Assembly (NCBI GenBank): GCA_024635735.1
Contig: JAGXII010000131.1
Coordinates: 1-27,856, forward strand
Reading direction: 5' to 3'
Length of the DNA stretch: 27,856 nucleotides
Origin: Christiangramia sp.
GTDB lineage: Bacteria; Bacteroidota; Bacteroidia; Flavobacteriales; Flavobacteriaceae
The position numbers and the translations under genes are program-made. The notes beneath the pieces are model-generated. The model was not told the origin of the DNA. It saw nothing but the letters and a program-made list of their open reading frames with translations, and did not search any database. Positions 16,704 through 23,853 of the stretch are shown piece after piece. Each line of letters opens with the position of its first letter. Positions within the stretch are counted from its first letter, which is position 1.

Positions 16704-17609
16704 ATGGCAAACAAAGTAGAAGTAAAAGAATTACTTGATGCTGGCGTTCATTTTGGACACTTAACCAGAAGATGGAATCCAAACATGGCTCCTTATATTT
16801 ACATGGAGCGTAACGGAATCCACATCATCAACCTTTATAAAAGTGCTGCAAAAATGCAGGAAGCTGGTGAAGCTCTTGCTAAAATCGCGGCCAGTGGTAG
16901 AAAAATCCTTTTCGTAGCCACAAAAAAACAGGCAAAAGAAATCGTAGCCGAGCAGGCAGAAAAAGCGAACATGCCATACATTACCGAGCGTTGGCCCGGT
17001 GGTATGCTTACCAACTTCGTAACTATTCGTAAAGCTGTTAAGAAAATGGCTTCTATCGATAGAATGAAAAAAGACGGTACTTACAATACTCTTTCTAAGA
17101 AAGAACGTCTTCAGGTAGATCGTTTAAGAGCCAAGCTTGAAAAGAACTTAGGTTCTATTTCTGATATGTCCAGGCTTCCAGCGGCGCTTTTCGTTGTAGA
17201 TACTACACGGGAGCACATCGCAATTAAAGAAGCTCATAAATTAAACATTCCAATTTTTGCAATGGTAGATACTAACTCAGATCCTCGTGAGGTTGAGTAC
17301 GTAATACCATCTAACGACGATGCTTCTAAATCTATTAGCAAAGTTGTTTCTTACGTTGCAGATTCTATAGTAGAAGGACTTTCTGAAAGAAAATCTGAAA
17401 AGTCTACTAAGAAAAAAGAAGAAAAAGCTGCCAAAGAGGAAGATGTAGAAAAAGCTCCTAAGAAAGCTAAAAAAGAAAAAGCAGAAGCTCCTTCTAAAGA
17501 TGCCGAAGATAAAAAGGCGATGAAAGAAGCTAAGAAGGATACAAAGCTTGAATCTAAGCAGGAAACTCTTGAGAAAGCAAAAAAATCTTCGAACGACGAA
17601 GAAGAATAA
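16704..17609 (+). CDS. rpsB: Small-subunit ribosomal protein S2, with charged tail
   Basis: This 301-residue S2 has ELLDAGVHFGHLTRRWNPNM, IHIINLYKS, GRKILFVATKKQAKE, ERWPGGMLTNF and PIFAMVDTNSDPREVEYVIPSNDDA. The ribosomal core ends near residue 226, the usual S2 length. A further 75 residues (227-301) are almost only Lys, Glu, Ala, Ser and Asp: a disordered or single-helix tail with mixed charge. Such tails occur in some Bacteroidota S2, but this one is long. It is followed by tsf, the common S2/EF-Ts pairing, with a hairpin in between. Confidence 0.97.
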   Translation: MANKVEVKELLDAGVHFGHLTRRWNPNMAPYIYMERNGIHIINLYKSAAKMQEAGEALAKIAASGRKILFVATKKQAKEIVAEQAEKANMPYITERWPGGMLTNFVTIRKAVKKMASIDRMKKDGTYNTLSKKERLQVDRLRAKLEKNLGSISDMSRLPAALFVVDTTREHIAIKEAHKLNIPIFAMVDTNSDPREVEYVIPSNDDASKSISKVVSYVADSIVEGLSERKSEKSTKKKEEKAAKEEDVEKAPKKAKKEKAEAPSKDAEDKKAMKEAKKDTKLESKQETLEKAKKSSNDEEE

Positions 17610-17632
17610 AATAACATTTTGATAATTTCCAG

Positions 17633-17679
17633 AAGTCGTTTAGTTCCTTTCTTAACCGTTAGTTTCTAAACGACTTTTT
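17633..17679 (+). terminator. Intercistronic terminator/attenuator between rpsB and tsf
   Basis: An 11-bp perfect stem (17633-17643 with 17666-17676) has a 22-nt loop and a run of five T beginning in the last bases of the stem. It likely causes partial termination so that rpsB and tsf are made in different amounts; an RNA-processing site is the alternative. Confidence 0.7.
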
Positions 17680-17696
17680 AAATAAAAAACATTATT

Positions 17697-18521
17697 ATGG
17701 CTAAGATAACCGCCGCTGAAGTAAATAAATTAAGAAAAGCTACCGGTGCAGGAATGATGGACTGCAAAAAAGCCCTGGTAGAAGCTGATGGAGATTTTGA
17801 TACTGCAATTGAATTGCTACGTAAAAAAGGTCAGAAGGTTGCTGCTAAGAGAGCCGACAGAGATTCATCTGAAGGTGCTGCTATCGCACAGGTAAATGGA
17901 GACAACACTAAAGGTGTGATCATTTCTCTAAACTGCGAAACAGACTTTGTAGCGAAAAATGATGATTTCGTAAAGCTAGCTAACGATTTCTCTAAAATGT
18001 CTCTTAACTACAATACTAAAGAAGAGTTATTAAAAGCAGATTACAACGGGATCTCTGTAGAAGATAAACTTACAGAGCAAACTGGTGTGATAGGTGAGAA
18101 GATCGAGATTGGTGCCTTCAGAACTTTAGAAGCTCCTTTGGTTGGATCTTACATCCATGCAGGTAACAAAATTCCTGTTCTAACAGGACTTTCTAAAAAC
18201 GTAGAAGGAGCTGAAGAAGCTGCTAAAAACGTTTCTATGCAGGCAGCAGCCATGAATCCGGTTGCACTTAACGAAGAAGGTGTTGATCAGGCTACTATAG
18301 ACAAAGAGATTGAGATCGCTAAAGACACTTTGAGAGAAGAAGGAAAGCCAGCAAATATGCTTGACAAAATCGCTCAGGGAAAACTTCAGCGTTTCTTTAA
18401 AGACAATACGCTTGTTCACCAGGCTTATATCAAAGACAACAAGCAAAGCGTTGCAGATTATGTTAAGTCTGTAGATAGCGACCTTGAAGTTGTTGGTTTT
18501 GAAAGAGTAGCTTTAGGATAA
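17697..18521 (+). CDS. tsf: Elongation factor Ts
   Basis: This 274-residue guanine-nucleotide exchange factor of EF-Tu has the N-terminal UBA-like region ITAAEVNKLRKATGAGMMDC followed by KKALVEADGDFDTAIELLRKKG. The core has NCETDFVAKNDDFVKLA and the later GKLQRFFKDNTLVHQAYIKD. Length and motifs are normal. It follows rpsB with an intervening hairpin and is closed by a strong terminator. Confidence 0.98.
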   Translation: MAKITAAEVNKLRKATGAGMMDCKKALVEADGDFDTAIELLRKKGQKVAAKRADRDSSEGAAIAQVNGDNTKGVIISLNCETDFVAKNDDFVKLANDFSKMSLNYNTKEELLKADYNGISVEDKLTEQTGVIGEKIEIGAFRTLEAPLVGSYIHAGNKIPVLTGLSKNVEGAEEAAKNVSMQAAAMNPVALNEEGVDQATIDKEIEIAKDTLREEGKPANMLDKIAQGKLQRFFKDNTLVHQAYIKDNKQSVADYVKSVDSDLEVVGFERVALG

Positions 18522-18545
18522 GCTAATTCTAAATAATTTCAATTA

Positions 18546-18577
18546 AGAGGTTTTATTCATTTAAAACCTCTTTTTTT
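18546..18577 (+). terminator. Intrinsic terminator after tsf
   Basis: A 10-bp perfect stem (18546-18555 with 18562-18571) with 6-nt loop runs into seven T. It lies 25 bp past the tsf stop. Confidence 0.92.
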
Positions 18578-18609
18578 ATACACGTATTTTTCCATCGTCA
18601 AACGGAAGC

Positions 18610-18672
18610 GTCACCTTGAGCGCAGTCGAAAGGTCAGCTTCTCAAGAGATCCTGAATAAAGTTCAGGATGAC
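18610..18672. repeat. GTCA...TGAC paired-hairpin repeat, copy A
   Basis: This 63-bp element is bounded by GTCA and TGAC. It has a short first stem (ACCTT/AAGGT) and a second (TCCTGAA/TTCAGGA). It shares GCGCAGTCGAA with copy B1 and the second hairpin with copy B3. It lies between the tsf terminator and the trmN6-like gene. Confidence 0.75.
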
Positions 18673-18687
18673 CCAAACTATAAAAAA

Positions 18688-19410
18688 ATGTCCAGTAAAC
18701 CCTTCAAATTTAAACAGTTTAGCATAGATCAGGATCGATGTGCAATGAAAATTGGCACCGATGGAGTCCTGCTTGGAGCCTGGTCATCACTTGGTCATCA
18801 TCCTGAAGGTATTCTCGATATCGGAACGGGAACCGGACTTATCGCCCTAATGATGGCTCAAAGATCTGATGCAAGTCTTATTGATCCGCTAGAAATTGAA
18901 GATAATGCCTATGAACAGGCTGTTGAAAATTTTGAAAAAAGCGACTGGGGAGATCGCCTCTTTTGTTATCACGCAGGTTTTGATGAATTTGTAGAGGAAA
19001 TGCAGGATGAAGAGAAATATGATCTCATCATTTCCAATCCGCCATTCTATTCTGAAGATTATAAGACCGGAAACGAAAACCGCGATCAGGCCCGATTTTC
19101 AGATGCCCTTCCAATGGCTCAATTAATTGAAGGGGCCTCTCTCCTGCTTTCTAATAATGGTAATTTGGACATTATAATTCCATTTTCAGAAGAAATTAAT
19201 GCCATCGAAATCGGAAAAAATTACAATTTATTTCCTGGAAAGATCACAAGAGTAAGAGGCACCAAAGAATCTCCTATAAAAAGAAGCCTTATCAGCTTCA
19301 GTTTTAAGAAAACTAATCCCAAAATTGATGAACTAGTTCTTGAAATTTCAAGGCACAATTATACCGAAGAATTCAGGGAGCTGGTCAAAGAATTTTACCT
19401 AAACCTGTGA
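18688..19410 (+). CDS. tRNA1(Val) A37 N6-methyltransferase (TrmN6/YfiC type)
   Basis: This 240-residue SAM-dependent methyltransferase has the family N-terminus FKFKQFSIDQDRCAMKIGTDG followed by VLLGAW, motif I ILDIGTGTGLIALMMAQR, the acidic IDPLEIEDNA (SAM ribose binding) and the amino-methylase signature NPPFY. It is expected to make m6A37 in tRNA-Val. The frame stays open upstream to ATG 18616, but those 24 extra codons are the repeat element at 18610-18672, and ATG 18688 coincides with the family's usual start. The last codons lie in a REP-like palindrome. Confidence 0.88.
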   Translation: MSSKPFKFKQFSIDQDRCAMKIGTDGVLLGAWSSLGHHPEGILDIGTGTGLIALMMAQRSDASLIDPLEIEDNAYEQAVENFEKSDWGDRLFCYHAGFDEFVEEMQDEEKYDLIISNPPFYSEDYKTGNENRDQARFSDALPMAQLIEGASLLLSNNGNLDIIIPFSEEINAIEIGKNYNLFPGKITRVRGTKESPIKRSLISFSFKKTNPKIDELVLEISRHNYTEEFRELVKEFYLNL

Positions 19411-19433
19411 GGTTTTGAAAACCTAACAGGTTT
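19401..19433. repeat. Third REP-like palindrome, overlapping trmN6 stop
   Basis: A 16 + 1 + 16 palindrome with one mismatched pair has outer arms AAACCTG and CAGGTTT identical to the RAYT right flank, but a diverged core. It contains the stop codon of the methyltransferase gene and would form its 3' hairpin. Confidence 0.75.
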
Positions 19434-19449
19434 AATCAAAAAATAAAAG

Positions 19450-19481
19450 ATTGCTTCTCATAAAAGACTTGGTTACATTTG
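19450..19481 (+). promoter_or_regulatory. Promoter of the acyl-CoA dehydrogenase gene
   Basis: ATTG (19450-19453), 20 bp, then TACATTTG (19474-19481), a perfect -7 box, predict transcription from about 19488. That leaves roughly 11 nt before ATG 19499 and rules out an upstream TTG start at 19451. Confidence 0.7.
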
Positions 19482-19498
19482 TTACAAACACTACACAA

Positions 19499-20674
19499 AT
19501 GAAACCAGATCTTTTTCAGGCTCCCGATTATTACAATCTTGATGAGCTTTTGACAGACGAACATAAAATGGTGCGTGATGCCACCAGAGAATGGGTGAAA
19601 CGGGAAGTTTCACCGATTATAGAAGAAGCCGCACAGGAAGCAAAGTTTCCAAAACAACTTATAAAAGGCCTGGCCGAAATTGGCGCTTTTGGACCTTACA
19701 TCCCCGAAGAGTATGGTGGAGCCGGTCTTGACCAGATCTCTTATGGCCTCATTATGCAGGAAATTGAAAGAGGAGACAGTGGAATTCGCTCTACAGCCTC
19801 GGTCCAGTCTTCCCTTGTGATGTATCCTATTTTTAAATATGGGACTGAAGAACAGAAAAAGAAATTTCTGCCAAAACTGGCTTCCGGTGAGATGATAGGC
19901 TGTTTCGGTTTAACAGAACCTGATCATGGCTCCAACCCCGGAGGAATGACCACCAACTTTAAGGACAAAGGAGATCATTACTTACTTAACGGTGCAAAAA
20001 TGTGGATCTCTAATTCACCTTTTGCCGACATTGCTATTGTCTGGGCAAAAAACGAGGAAGGAAGAATTCACGGTTTGATTGCTGAAAGAGGCATGGAAGG
20101 TTTTACGACTCCGGAAACTCATAATAAATGGAGTTTAAGAGCTAGTGCTACCGGCGAGTTAATTTTTGACAATGTAAAAGTTTCCAAAGAGAATCTCATG
20201 CCTGGAAAATCAGGATTAGGCGCACCGCTTGGGTGTCTTGATTCTGCACGATATGGGATCGCCTGGGGAGCCATAGGAGCCGCTATGGATTGTTATGACA
20301 CTGCATTGAGGTATGCCAAGGAAATAGTGCAGTTTGGAGTGCCAATCGCCTCTAAGCAGCTTCAGCAAAAGAAACTGGCAGAGATGGTCACCGAGATCAC
20401 TAAAGCCCAGTTGATGGCCTGGAGACTTGGAACATTACGAAATGAAGGCAAGGCAACCTCAGCCCAGATTTCTATGGCCAAACGGAATAATGTTGAAATG
20501 GCCATTAAGATCGCCAGGGAAGCACGCCAGGTTTTAGGCGGAATGGGAATTACCGGTGAATACAGCATCATGAGACATATGATGAATCTCGAAAGTGTGA
20601 TCACCTATGAAGGAACACATGATATTCATCTACTAATTACAGGTTTGGATATTACGGGTCACGCTGCTTTTTAA
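19499..20674 (+). CDS. Acyl-CoA dehydrogenase, glutaryl-CoA dehydrogenase-like
   Basis: This 391-residue FAD enzyme has the N-terminal helical domain (LLTDEHKMVRDATREWVKRE), IPEEYGGAGLDQISYG, the FAD/acyl site CFGLTEPDHGSNPGGM and KMWISNSPFADIAIVWAK. The C-terminal signature is LESVITYEGTHDIHLLITG, where the Glu of TYEGTHDIH is the catalytic base position of glutaryl-CoA dehydrogenases. That assignment (oxidative decarboxylation of glutaryl-CoA to crotonyl-CoA in lysine/tryptophan breakdown) fits better than short-chain dehydrogenases, but other glutaryl-CoA pathway genes are not nearby. The start is set by a promoter just upstream; a longer TTG frame overlaps it. Confidence 0.9.
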   Translation: MKPDLFQAPDYYNLDELLTDEHKMVRDATREWVKREVSPIIEEAAQEAKFPKQLIKGLAEIGAFGPYIPEEYGGAGLDQISYGLIMQEIERGDSGIRSTASVQSSLVMYPIFKYGTEEQKKKFLPKLASGEMIGCFGLTEPDHGSNPGGMTTNFKDKGDHYLLNGAKMWISNSPFADIAIVWAKNEEGRIHGLIAERGMEGFTTPETHNKWSLRASATGELIFDNVKVSKENLMPGKSGLGAPLGCLDSARYGIAWGAIGAAMDCYDTALRYAKEIVQFGVPIASKQLQQKKLAEMVTEITKAQLMAWRLGTLRNEGKATSAQISMAKRNNVEMAIKIAREARQVLGGMGITGEYSIMRHMMNLESVITYEGTHDIHLLITGLDITGHAAF

Positions 20675-20680
20675 TTAATC

Positions 20681-20769
20681 GTCATCTTGAGCAGCCTGTC
20701 CTGAGCGCAGTCGAAGGACAGTCGAAAGGTGAATAACTCACAAACAGACCCTAAAATAATTTGGGTGAC
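20681..20769. repeat. GTCA...TGAC repeat, copy B1
   Basis: This 89-bp element starts GTCATCTTGAG and ends GGTGAC. It contains a 7-bp hairpin CTGTCCT/AGGACAG (20696-20702 with 20715-20721) whose loop is GAGCGCAGTCGA, matching copy A. It follows the acyl-CoA dehydrogenase stop by six bases. Confidence 0.65.
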
Positions 20770-20785
20770 GGGATAAGTATAATAT

Positions 20786-20806
20786 GGACTTCGACAGGCT
20801 CAGTCC
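20786..20806. repeat. Short hairpin fragment of the same repeat family
   Basis: GGACT/AGTCC stem around TTCGACAGGCTC-like sequence. It resembles the reverse complement of the hairpin in B1 (GAGCGCAGTCGA region) and lies between B1 and B3, probably a degenerate copy. Confidence 0.5.
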
Positions 20807-20831
20807 GACATTATATAAGAAATAATATTTC

Positions 20832-20887
20832 GTCAAGCTGAACTCGATTCAGCTTCTCAACAGATCCTGAAACGAGTTCAGGATGAC
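20832..20887. repeat. GTCA...TGAC repeat, copy B3
   Basis: This 56-bp element has two clear hairpins: AAGCTGAA/TTCAGCTT and TCCTGAA/TTCAGGA, separated by CTCAACAGA. It is the cleanest example of the two-hairpin design in the window. Confidence 0.8.
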
Positions 20888-20904
20888 ATACTTTTAGGTA
20901 AGAA

Positions 20905-21087
20905 TTATAAAAGATCAAAACAAGGGCAACGCTTACATCGCTTGCCCTTTTTATATTTTTCACAGCATTCTTCCTTTAAAGGTTTAGGTTTTTTAGCATA
21001 AACGCTCTCAACCCGAAGATAATCTTTCGATTTTTCAGAATAAAAGACGATGATATTTAGGCTTTCCATAATTTTTAAGGCCATCAT
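20905..21087 (-). CDS. Tiny Cys-rich conserved protein, unknown
   Basis: This protein is 60 residues, or 54 from an internal Met at residue 7. The C-terminal half is KPKPLKEECCEKYKKGKRCK followed by RCPCFDLL: five cysteines in about 20 basic residues (CC, then C-x2-C-x-C). Small proteins ending in CC-K-Y-x-x-G-K-R-C-K-x-C-P are, to my recollection, widespread in Flavobacteriaceae, so the frame is likely real despite its size. Zn or Fe-S binding is plausible but unproven. No promoter consensus was found. It lies between repeat elements and DUF3050, which is divergent from it. Confidence 0.7.
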   Translation of the reverse strand: MMALKIMESLNIIVFYSEKSKDYLRVESVYAKKPKPLKEECCEKYKKGKRCKRCPCFDLL

Positions 21088-21147
21088 TTTAATTTAACTC
21101 ATAACACTGATTTTCTGAGTCAAACAAGCTTTAAAAAGTCTCCAGGA

Positions 21148-21179
21148 TTTTCTTATTTCTCCTTCAGCTTATATCTTTG
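21148..21179 (+). promoter_or_regulatory. Promoter of the DUF3050 gene
   Basis: A TTTC/TTTT sequence at 21148-21152 precedes, after 19-20 bp, TATCTTTG (21172-21179), a perfect -7 box. Transcription would begin about 21186, 13 nt before the ATG. Confidence 0.6.
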
Positions 21180-21198
21180 CACAAAATTTGAAAGTACT

Positions 21199-21984
21199 AT
21201 GATTAAAGAGATAAACGAAAGTTTAGAACCTCTCACTAAAAAATTAATAGATCATTCATTATATAAAAAAATAAGCACCCCTGAGCAACTGCAAATTTTC
21301 ATGGAGCATCATGTCTTTGCAGTTTGGGATTTCATGTCACTGCTTACCGCTCTTCAGGAAAAACTAACAAAAACTACAAATCCCTGGTTACCGGTAGGAA
21401 ATCCGGAAACCCGTTATCTCATAAACGAAATAGTTCTGGCAGAAGAAACCGATATCAATATAAACGGTAAACGCCAGAGTCATTTTGAAATGTATCTTGA
21501 TGCCATGACGGCTGCAGGTGCCAGCAAAAAGAAAATTGAAAACCTTTTGCTCCAGGTTAATCACGGAACCGATATTTTCCTAATCATCGCGGCCAGTAAA
21601 TTACCCATAAGTATTAAGCTATTTTTAAAAAATACCTTTGAAGTCGTTTATAGCGAACAACCTCATAAGATCGCCGCGGCATTTACTTTTGGAAGAGAAG
21701 GATTGATCCCTAACATGTTCTCTTCAATTATTGAAAAAGTGCAGAAGAATTTTCCCGAAGAAGATCTGAGTCTGTTTAAGTATTATTTTGATCGCCATAT
21801 AGAACTGGACGAAGATGAGCATGGCCCGATGGCTTATAAAATGGTTTCTGAACTTTGCGGAAAAGATCCCGATAAATGGGCTGATGCAAAAAGAACCGCC
21901 GAAACTTCCCTAAAAAGCAGGCTGGAACTATGGAATGGAATTGAAGCTGAAATTGAAGCTGAGACGACGGTTGAATGCGCATAG
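21199..21984 (+). CDS. DUF3050 family protein, heme-oxygenase-like fold expected
   Basis: This 261-residue, mostly helical protein has the DUF3050 hallmarks MEHHVFAVWDFMSLL, WLPVGNPETRYLINEIVLAEETD, SHFEMYLDAM and FGREGLIPNMF. Candidate metal ligands occur in an order like that of heme-oxygenase-like diiron oxidases (SznF, UndA, BesC): E36, E82/E83 or D85, H95, E168, then H200-x3-D204-x3-H208 in the last helix. No function is established to my knowledge; an O2-dependent diiron role is my inference from residue spacing. It appears to be a single-gene unit, with a long hairpin ending it. Confidence 0.85.
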   Translation: MIKEINESLEPLTKKLIDHSLYKKISTPEQLQIFMEHHVFAVWDFMSLLTALQEKLTKTTNPWLPVGNPETRYLINEIVLAEETDININGKRQSHFEMYLDAMTAAGASKKKIENLLLQVNHGTDIFLIIAASKLPISIKLFLKNTFEVVYSEQPHKIAAAFTFGREGLIPNMFSSIIEKVQKNFPEEDLSLFKYYFDRHIELDEDEHGPMAYKMVSELCGKDPDKWADAKRTAETSLKSRLELWNGIEAEIEAETTVECA

Positions 21985-22011
21985 CAAATTCAATAGTCGC
22001 AAAAACACATA

Positions 22012-22165
22012 AAAAAAGACTGTCTAAAAAGCTGAGGAAACGTCATCCTGTCCCGATAGCTATCGGGATATTTCAGGATCTTAACAAATTGATTTTAAAT
22101 TTAAGTTAGAAGCTGAAACAAGTTCAGCTTGACGAAAAGGTGCCTTTTTAGACAGCCTCTTTTTT
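22012..22165. terminator. Large bidirectional terminator-like hairpin enclosing a repeat
   Basis: Outer arms pair over 20 bp: AAAAAAGA with TCTTTTTT (22012-22019/22158-22165), a 2-nt bulge, then CTGTCTAAAAAG with CTTTTTAGACAG (22020-22031/22144-22155). They enclose a whole GTCA...TGAC repeat. It lies between the convergent ends of DUF3050 and ferredoxin, with A-runs and T-runs placed to terminate both. Confidence 0.75.
22042..22133. repeat. GTCA...TGAC repeat, copy C
   Basis: This 92-bp element has a first hairpin ATCCTG/CAGGAT carrying an internal perfect 18-bp palindrome (22051-22068, TCCCGATAG plus complement) and a second hairpin AAGCTGAA/TTCAGCTT identical in stem to the first hairpin of copy B3. 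Confidence 0.8.
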
Positions 22166-22183
22166 ATTTTTTTGAATAATTCT

Positions 22184-22522
22184 CTATTCCTCCGTAGTTG
22201 GAGCTATTTTTATTTCAAGTCCGTTTAATTCGTGGGTAATACGAATCTGGCAGCTAAGCCTGCTGTTATCTTCCACCAAAAATGCCTGATCCAGCATGTC
22301 TTCCTCTTCGATACTCATTTCAGGAAGCATATGCTCCAGGTTAAGCATATAGCACTGGCAGGATGCGCACATGGCCATTCCCCCGCAAATACCTATTGTA
22401 CCTTCAGGAGCCAGTTCATAAGAACGTATAATTTCCATAAGGTTCATGTTCATATCTGTAGGTGCATCAACCGTGTGTGCTTCCCCTTCACGGTCTATTA
22501 TGGTGATTTTAATATCAGACAT
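22184..22522 (-). CDS. [2Fe-2S] ferredoxin, adrenodoxin type
   Basis: This 112-residue ferredoxin has cluster ligands C46, C52, C55 and C91 in the C-x5-C-x2-C...C pattern (GICGGMAMCASCQCY and LSCQI); C57 is an extra cysteine. The fold order (IKITIIDREGEAHTVDAP, then LMEIIRSYELAPEG) fits adrenodoxin/Isc-type ferredoxins, which give single electrons to Fe-S assembly or oxygenases. Its start overlaps the stop of the reductase gene (TAATG), so the two are coupled and are probable redox partners. Confidence 0.94.
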   Translation of the reverse strand: MSDIKITIIDREGEAHTVDAPTDMNMNLMEIIRSYELAPEGTIGICGGMAMCASCQCYMLNLEHMLPEMSIEEEDMLDQAFLVEDNSRLSCQIRITHELNGLEIKIAPTTEE

Positions 22523-23583
22523 TAATTAATACTTTTAATAACTTCTCTTTTTGCTTCTTTTTTGCTTCCGTCAAAACCATTCACACCACTCACCGTAGTA
22601 TATTTCATTACGTATTTCTTGTCTGGATTTAATCTCTGGTAAGCACTCTGGCACATAATTGCTGCTTCATGGAAACCACAAAGAATAAGTTTTAGTTTTC
22701 CTTTATAGGTATTCACATCTCCAATAGCATATATCCCTGGAATATTGGTTTGATAATCGTATGCGTTATCAACCTTTATAGCGTTCTTTTCTATTTCCAG
22801 ACCCCAGTTCCCAATGGGTCCAAGCTTAGGAGAAAGTCCGAATAAAGGGATAAAATGATCAATTTGCTTTTCTTCTTCGCCTCTCGCCTCATCTTTATGA
22901 CGAATAATAACCGCTTCCAGCTTTTGTTCTCCTTTAAGATCAACAACTTCAGCATCTGTAATCAGGTTGATTTTTCCTATTTTTGAAAGCTCCTCTACTT
23001 TCTCAACAGAATCTAAAGCTCCGCGGAAGTCCTTTCTCCTGTGAACCAGAGAAACTTCTTTAGCGACATCGGCCAGGAATATAGACCAGTCTAAAGCTGA
23101 ATCTCCTCCACCAGCTATGACTACTTTTTTATCACGGTAAACTTCGGGATCTCTAATAATGTATGAAACTCCGTTATCTTCATATTTCTGAATTCCGGGA
23201 ATTGGAGGTTTACGAGGTTCAAAACTTCCCAGACCACCTGCAATAACCACTACAGGAGCGTGGTGCTTTGTTCCTTTACTGGTAGTCACTATAAAACTTC
23301 CGTCTTCCTGCTTATCGATAGTTTCTGCCCTCTCGCCCAGAGTAAAACCAGGTTCAAAGGGTTTTATCTGTTCCATAAGATTATCTACCAGGTCTCCGGC
23401 TAATATTTCAGGGAAACCTGGGATATCATAAATAGGTATTTTAGGGTATATCTCAGAACACTGTCCCCCGGCTTGAGGAAGAGCATCTATAAGGTGACAT
23501 TTCATTTTAAGTAAACCTGCTTCAAAAACGGCAAAAAGCCCCGTCGGGCCGGCACCTATGATAAGTATATCGGTTTTAATCAT
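22522..23583 (-). CDS. Ferredoxin-NADP reductase, thioredoxin-reductase-like
   Basis: This 353-residue flavoprotein has an FAD site ILIIGAGPTGLFAVFEAGL, LPQAGGQCSEIYP, a pyridine-nucleotide site VVIAGGGDSALDW and a C-terminal FAD segment IYAIGDVNTYKGKLKLI. The CxxC of thioredoxin reductase is absent, which places it with the YumC-type ferredoxin/flavodoxin-NADP reductases. It is translationally coupled to the ferredoxin gene and lies 27 bp after the nifU-like gene, suggesting it supplies NADPH electrons to the ferredoxin for Fe-S assembly. Confidence 0.93.
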   Translation of the reverse strand: MIKTDILIIGAGPTGLFAVFEAGLLKMKCHLIDALPQAGGQCSEIYPKIPIYDIPGFPEILAGDLVDNLMEQIKPFEPGFTLGERAETIDKQEDGSFIVTTSKGTKHHAPVVVIAGGLGSFEPRKPPIPGIQKYEDNGVSYIIRDPEVYRDKKVVIAGGGDSALDWSIFLADVAKEVSLVHRRKDFRGALDSVEKVEELSKIGKINLITDAEVVDLKGEQKLEAVIIRHKDEARGEEEKQIDHFIPLFGLSPKLGPIGNWGLEIEKNAIKVDNAYDYQTNIPGIYAIGDVNTYKGKLKLILCGFHEAAIMCQSAYQRLNPDKKYVMKYTTVSGVNGFDGSKKEAKREVIKSIN

Positions 23584-23610
23584 GTTTCAATTCAATTAAA
23601 AGACCCGTAA

Positions 23611-23853
23611 CTATTTTTCAATATTTACCACCTCTTCAATTTGAGGTACATATTTTTTAATAGTCATCTCCACACCGCTTTTCAGGGTCATCTGGTTTAC
23701 GGTGCATCCTACACACGCACCTTCCAGTTGAACCTTCACACGCCGATCATCCTCTATAGAAACTAAAGAGATATTCCCTCCATCGCTTTCCAGAAACGGA
23801 CGGATTTCGGCCAAAGCCTTTTCCACATTAATTTTAATTTCTTCGCTTGTCAT
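23611..23853 (-). CDS. NifU C-terminal domain (Nfu) Fe-S carrier
   Basis: This 80-residue protein is only the NifU C-terminal domain: EKALAEIRPFLESDGGNISL and GACVGCTVNQMTL with C47-x2-C50, which carries a bridging [4Fe-4S] cluster between two monomers in known Nfu proteins. It is expected to hand clusters to target enzymes. It starts immediately after the mrp stop codon, so the two are co-expressed and probably cooperate. It has no A-type or HesB-like domain. Confidence 0.95.
   Translation of the reverse strand: MTSEEIKINVEKALAEIRPFLESDGGNISLVSIEDDRRVKVQLEGACVGCTVNQMTLKSGVEMTIKKYVPQIEEVVNIEK

Noticed and set aside
17351..17617. Minus-strand open frame of 88 residues rich in Ser, Phe and Ala
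   Set aside because: It is the mirror of the Lys/Glu-rich tail of rpsB; its composition follows from codons AAA/GAA on the other strand.
20681..20887. Possible CRISPR-like repeat-spacer array
   Set aside because: Units differ in length and sequence, are palindromic and bounded by GTCA/TGAC, and have no regular spacers or cas genes.
22042..22133. Possible riboswitch between DUF3050 and ferredoxin
   Set aside because: It lies between convergent 3' ends rather than in a 5' leader, and the same two-hairpin design recurs elsewhere as a repeat.
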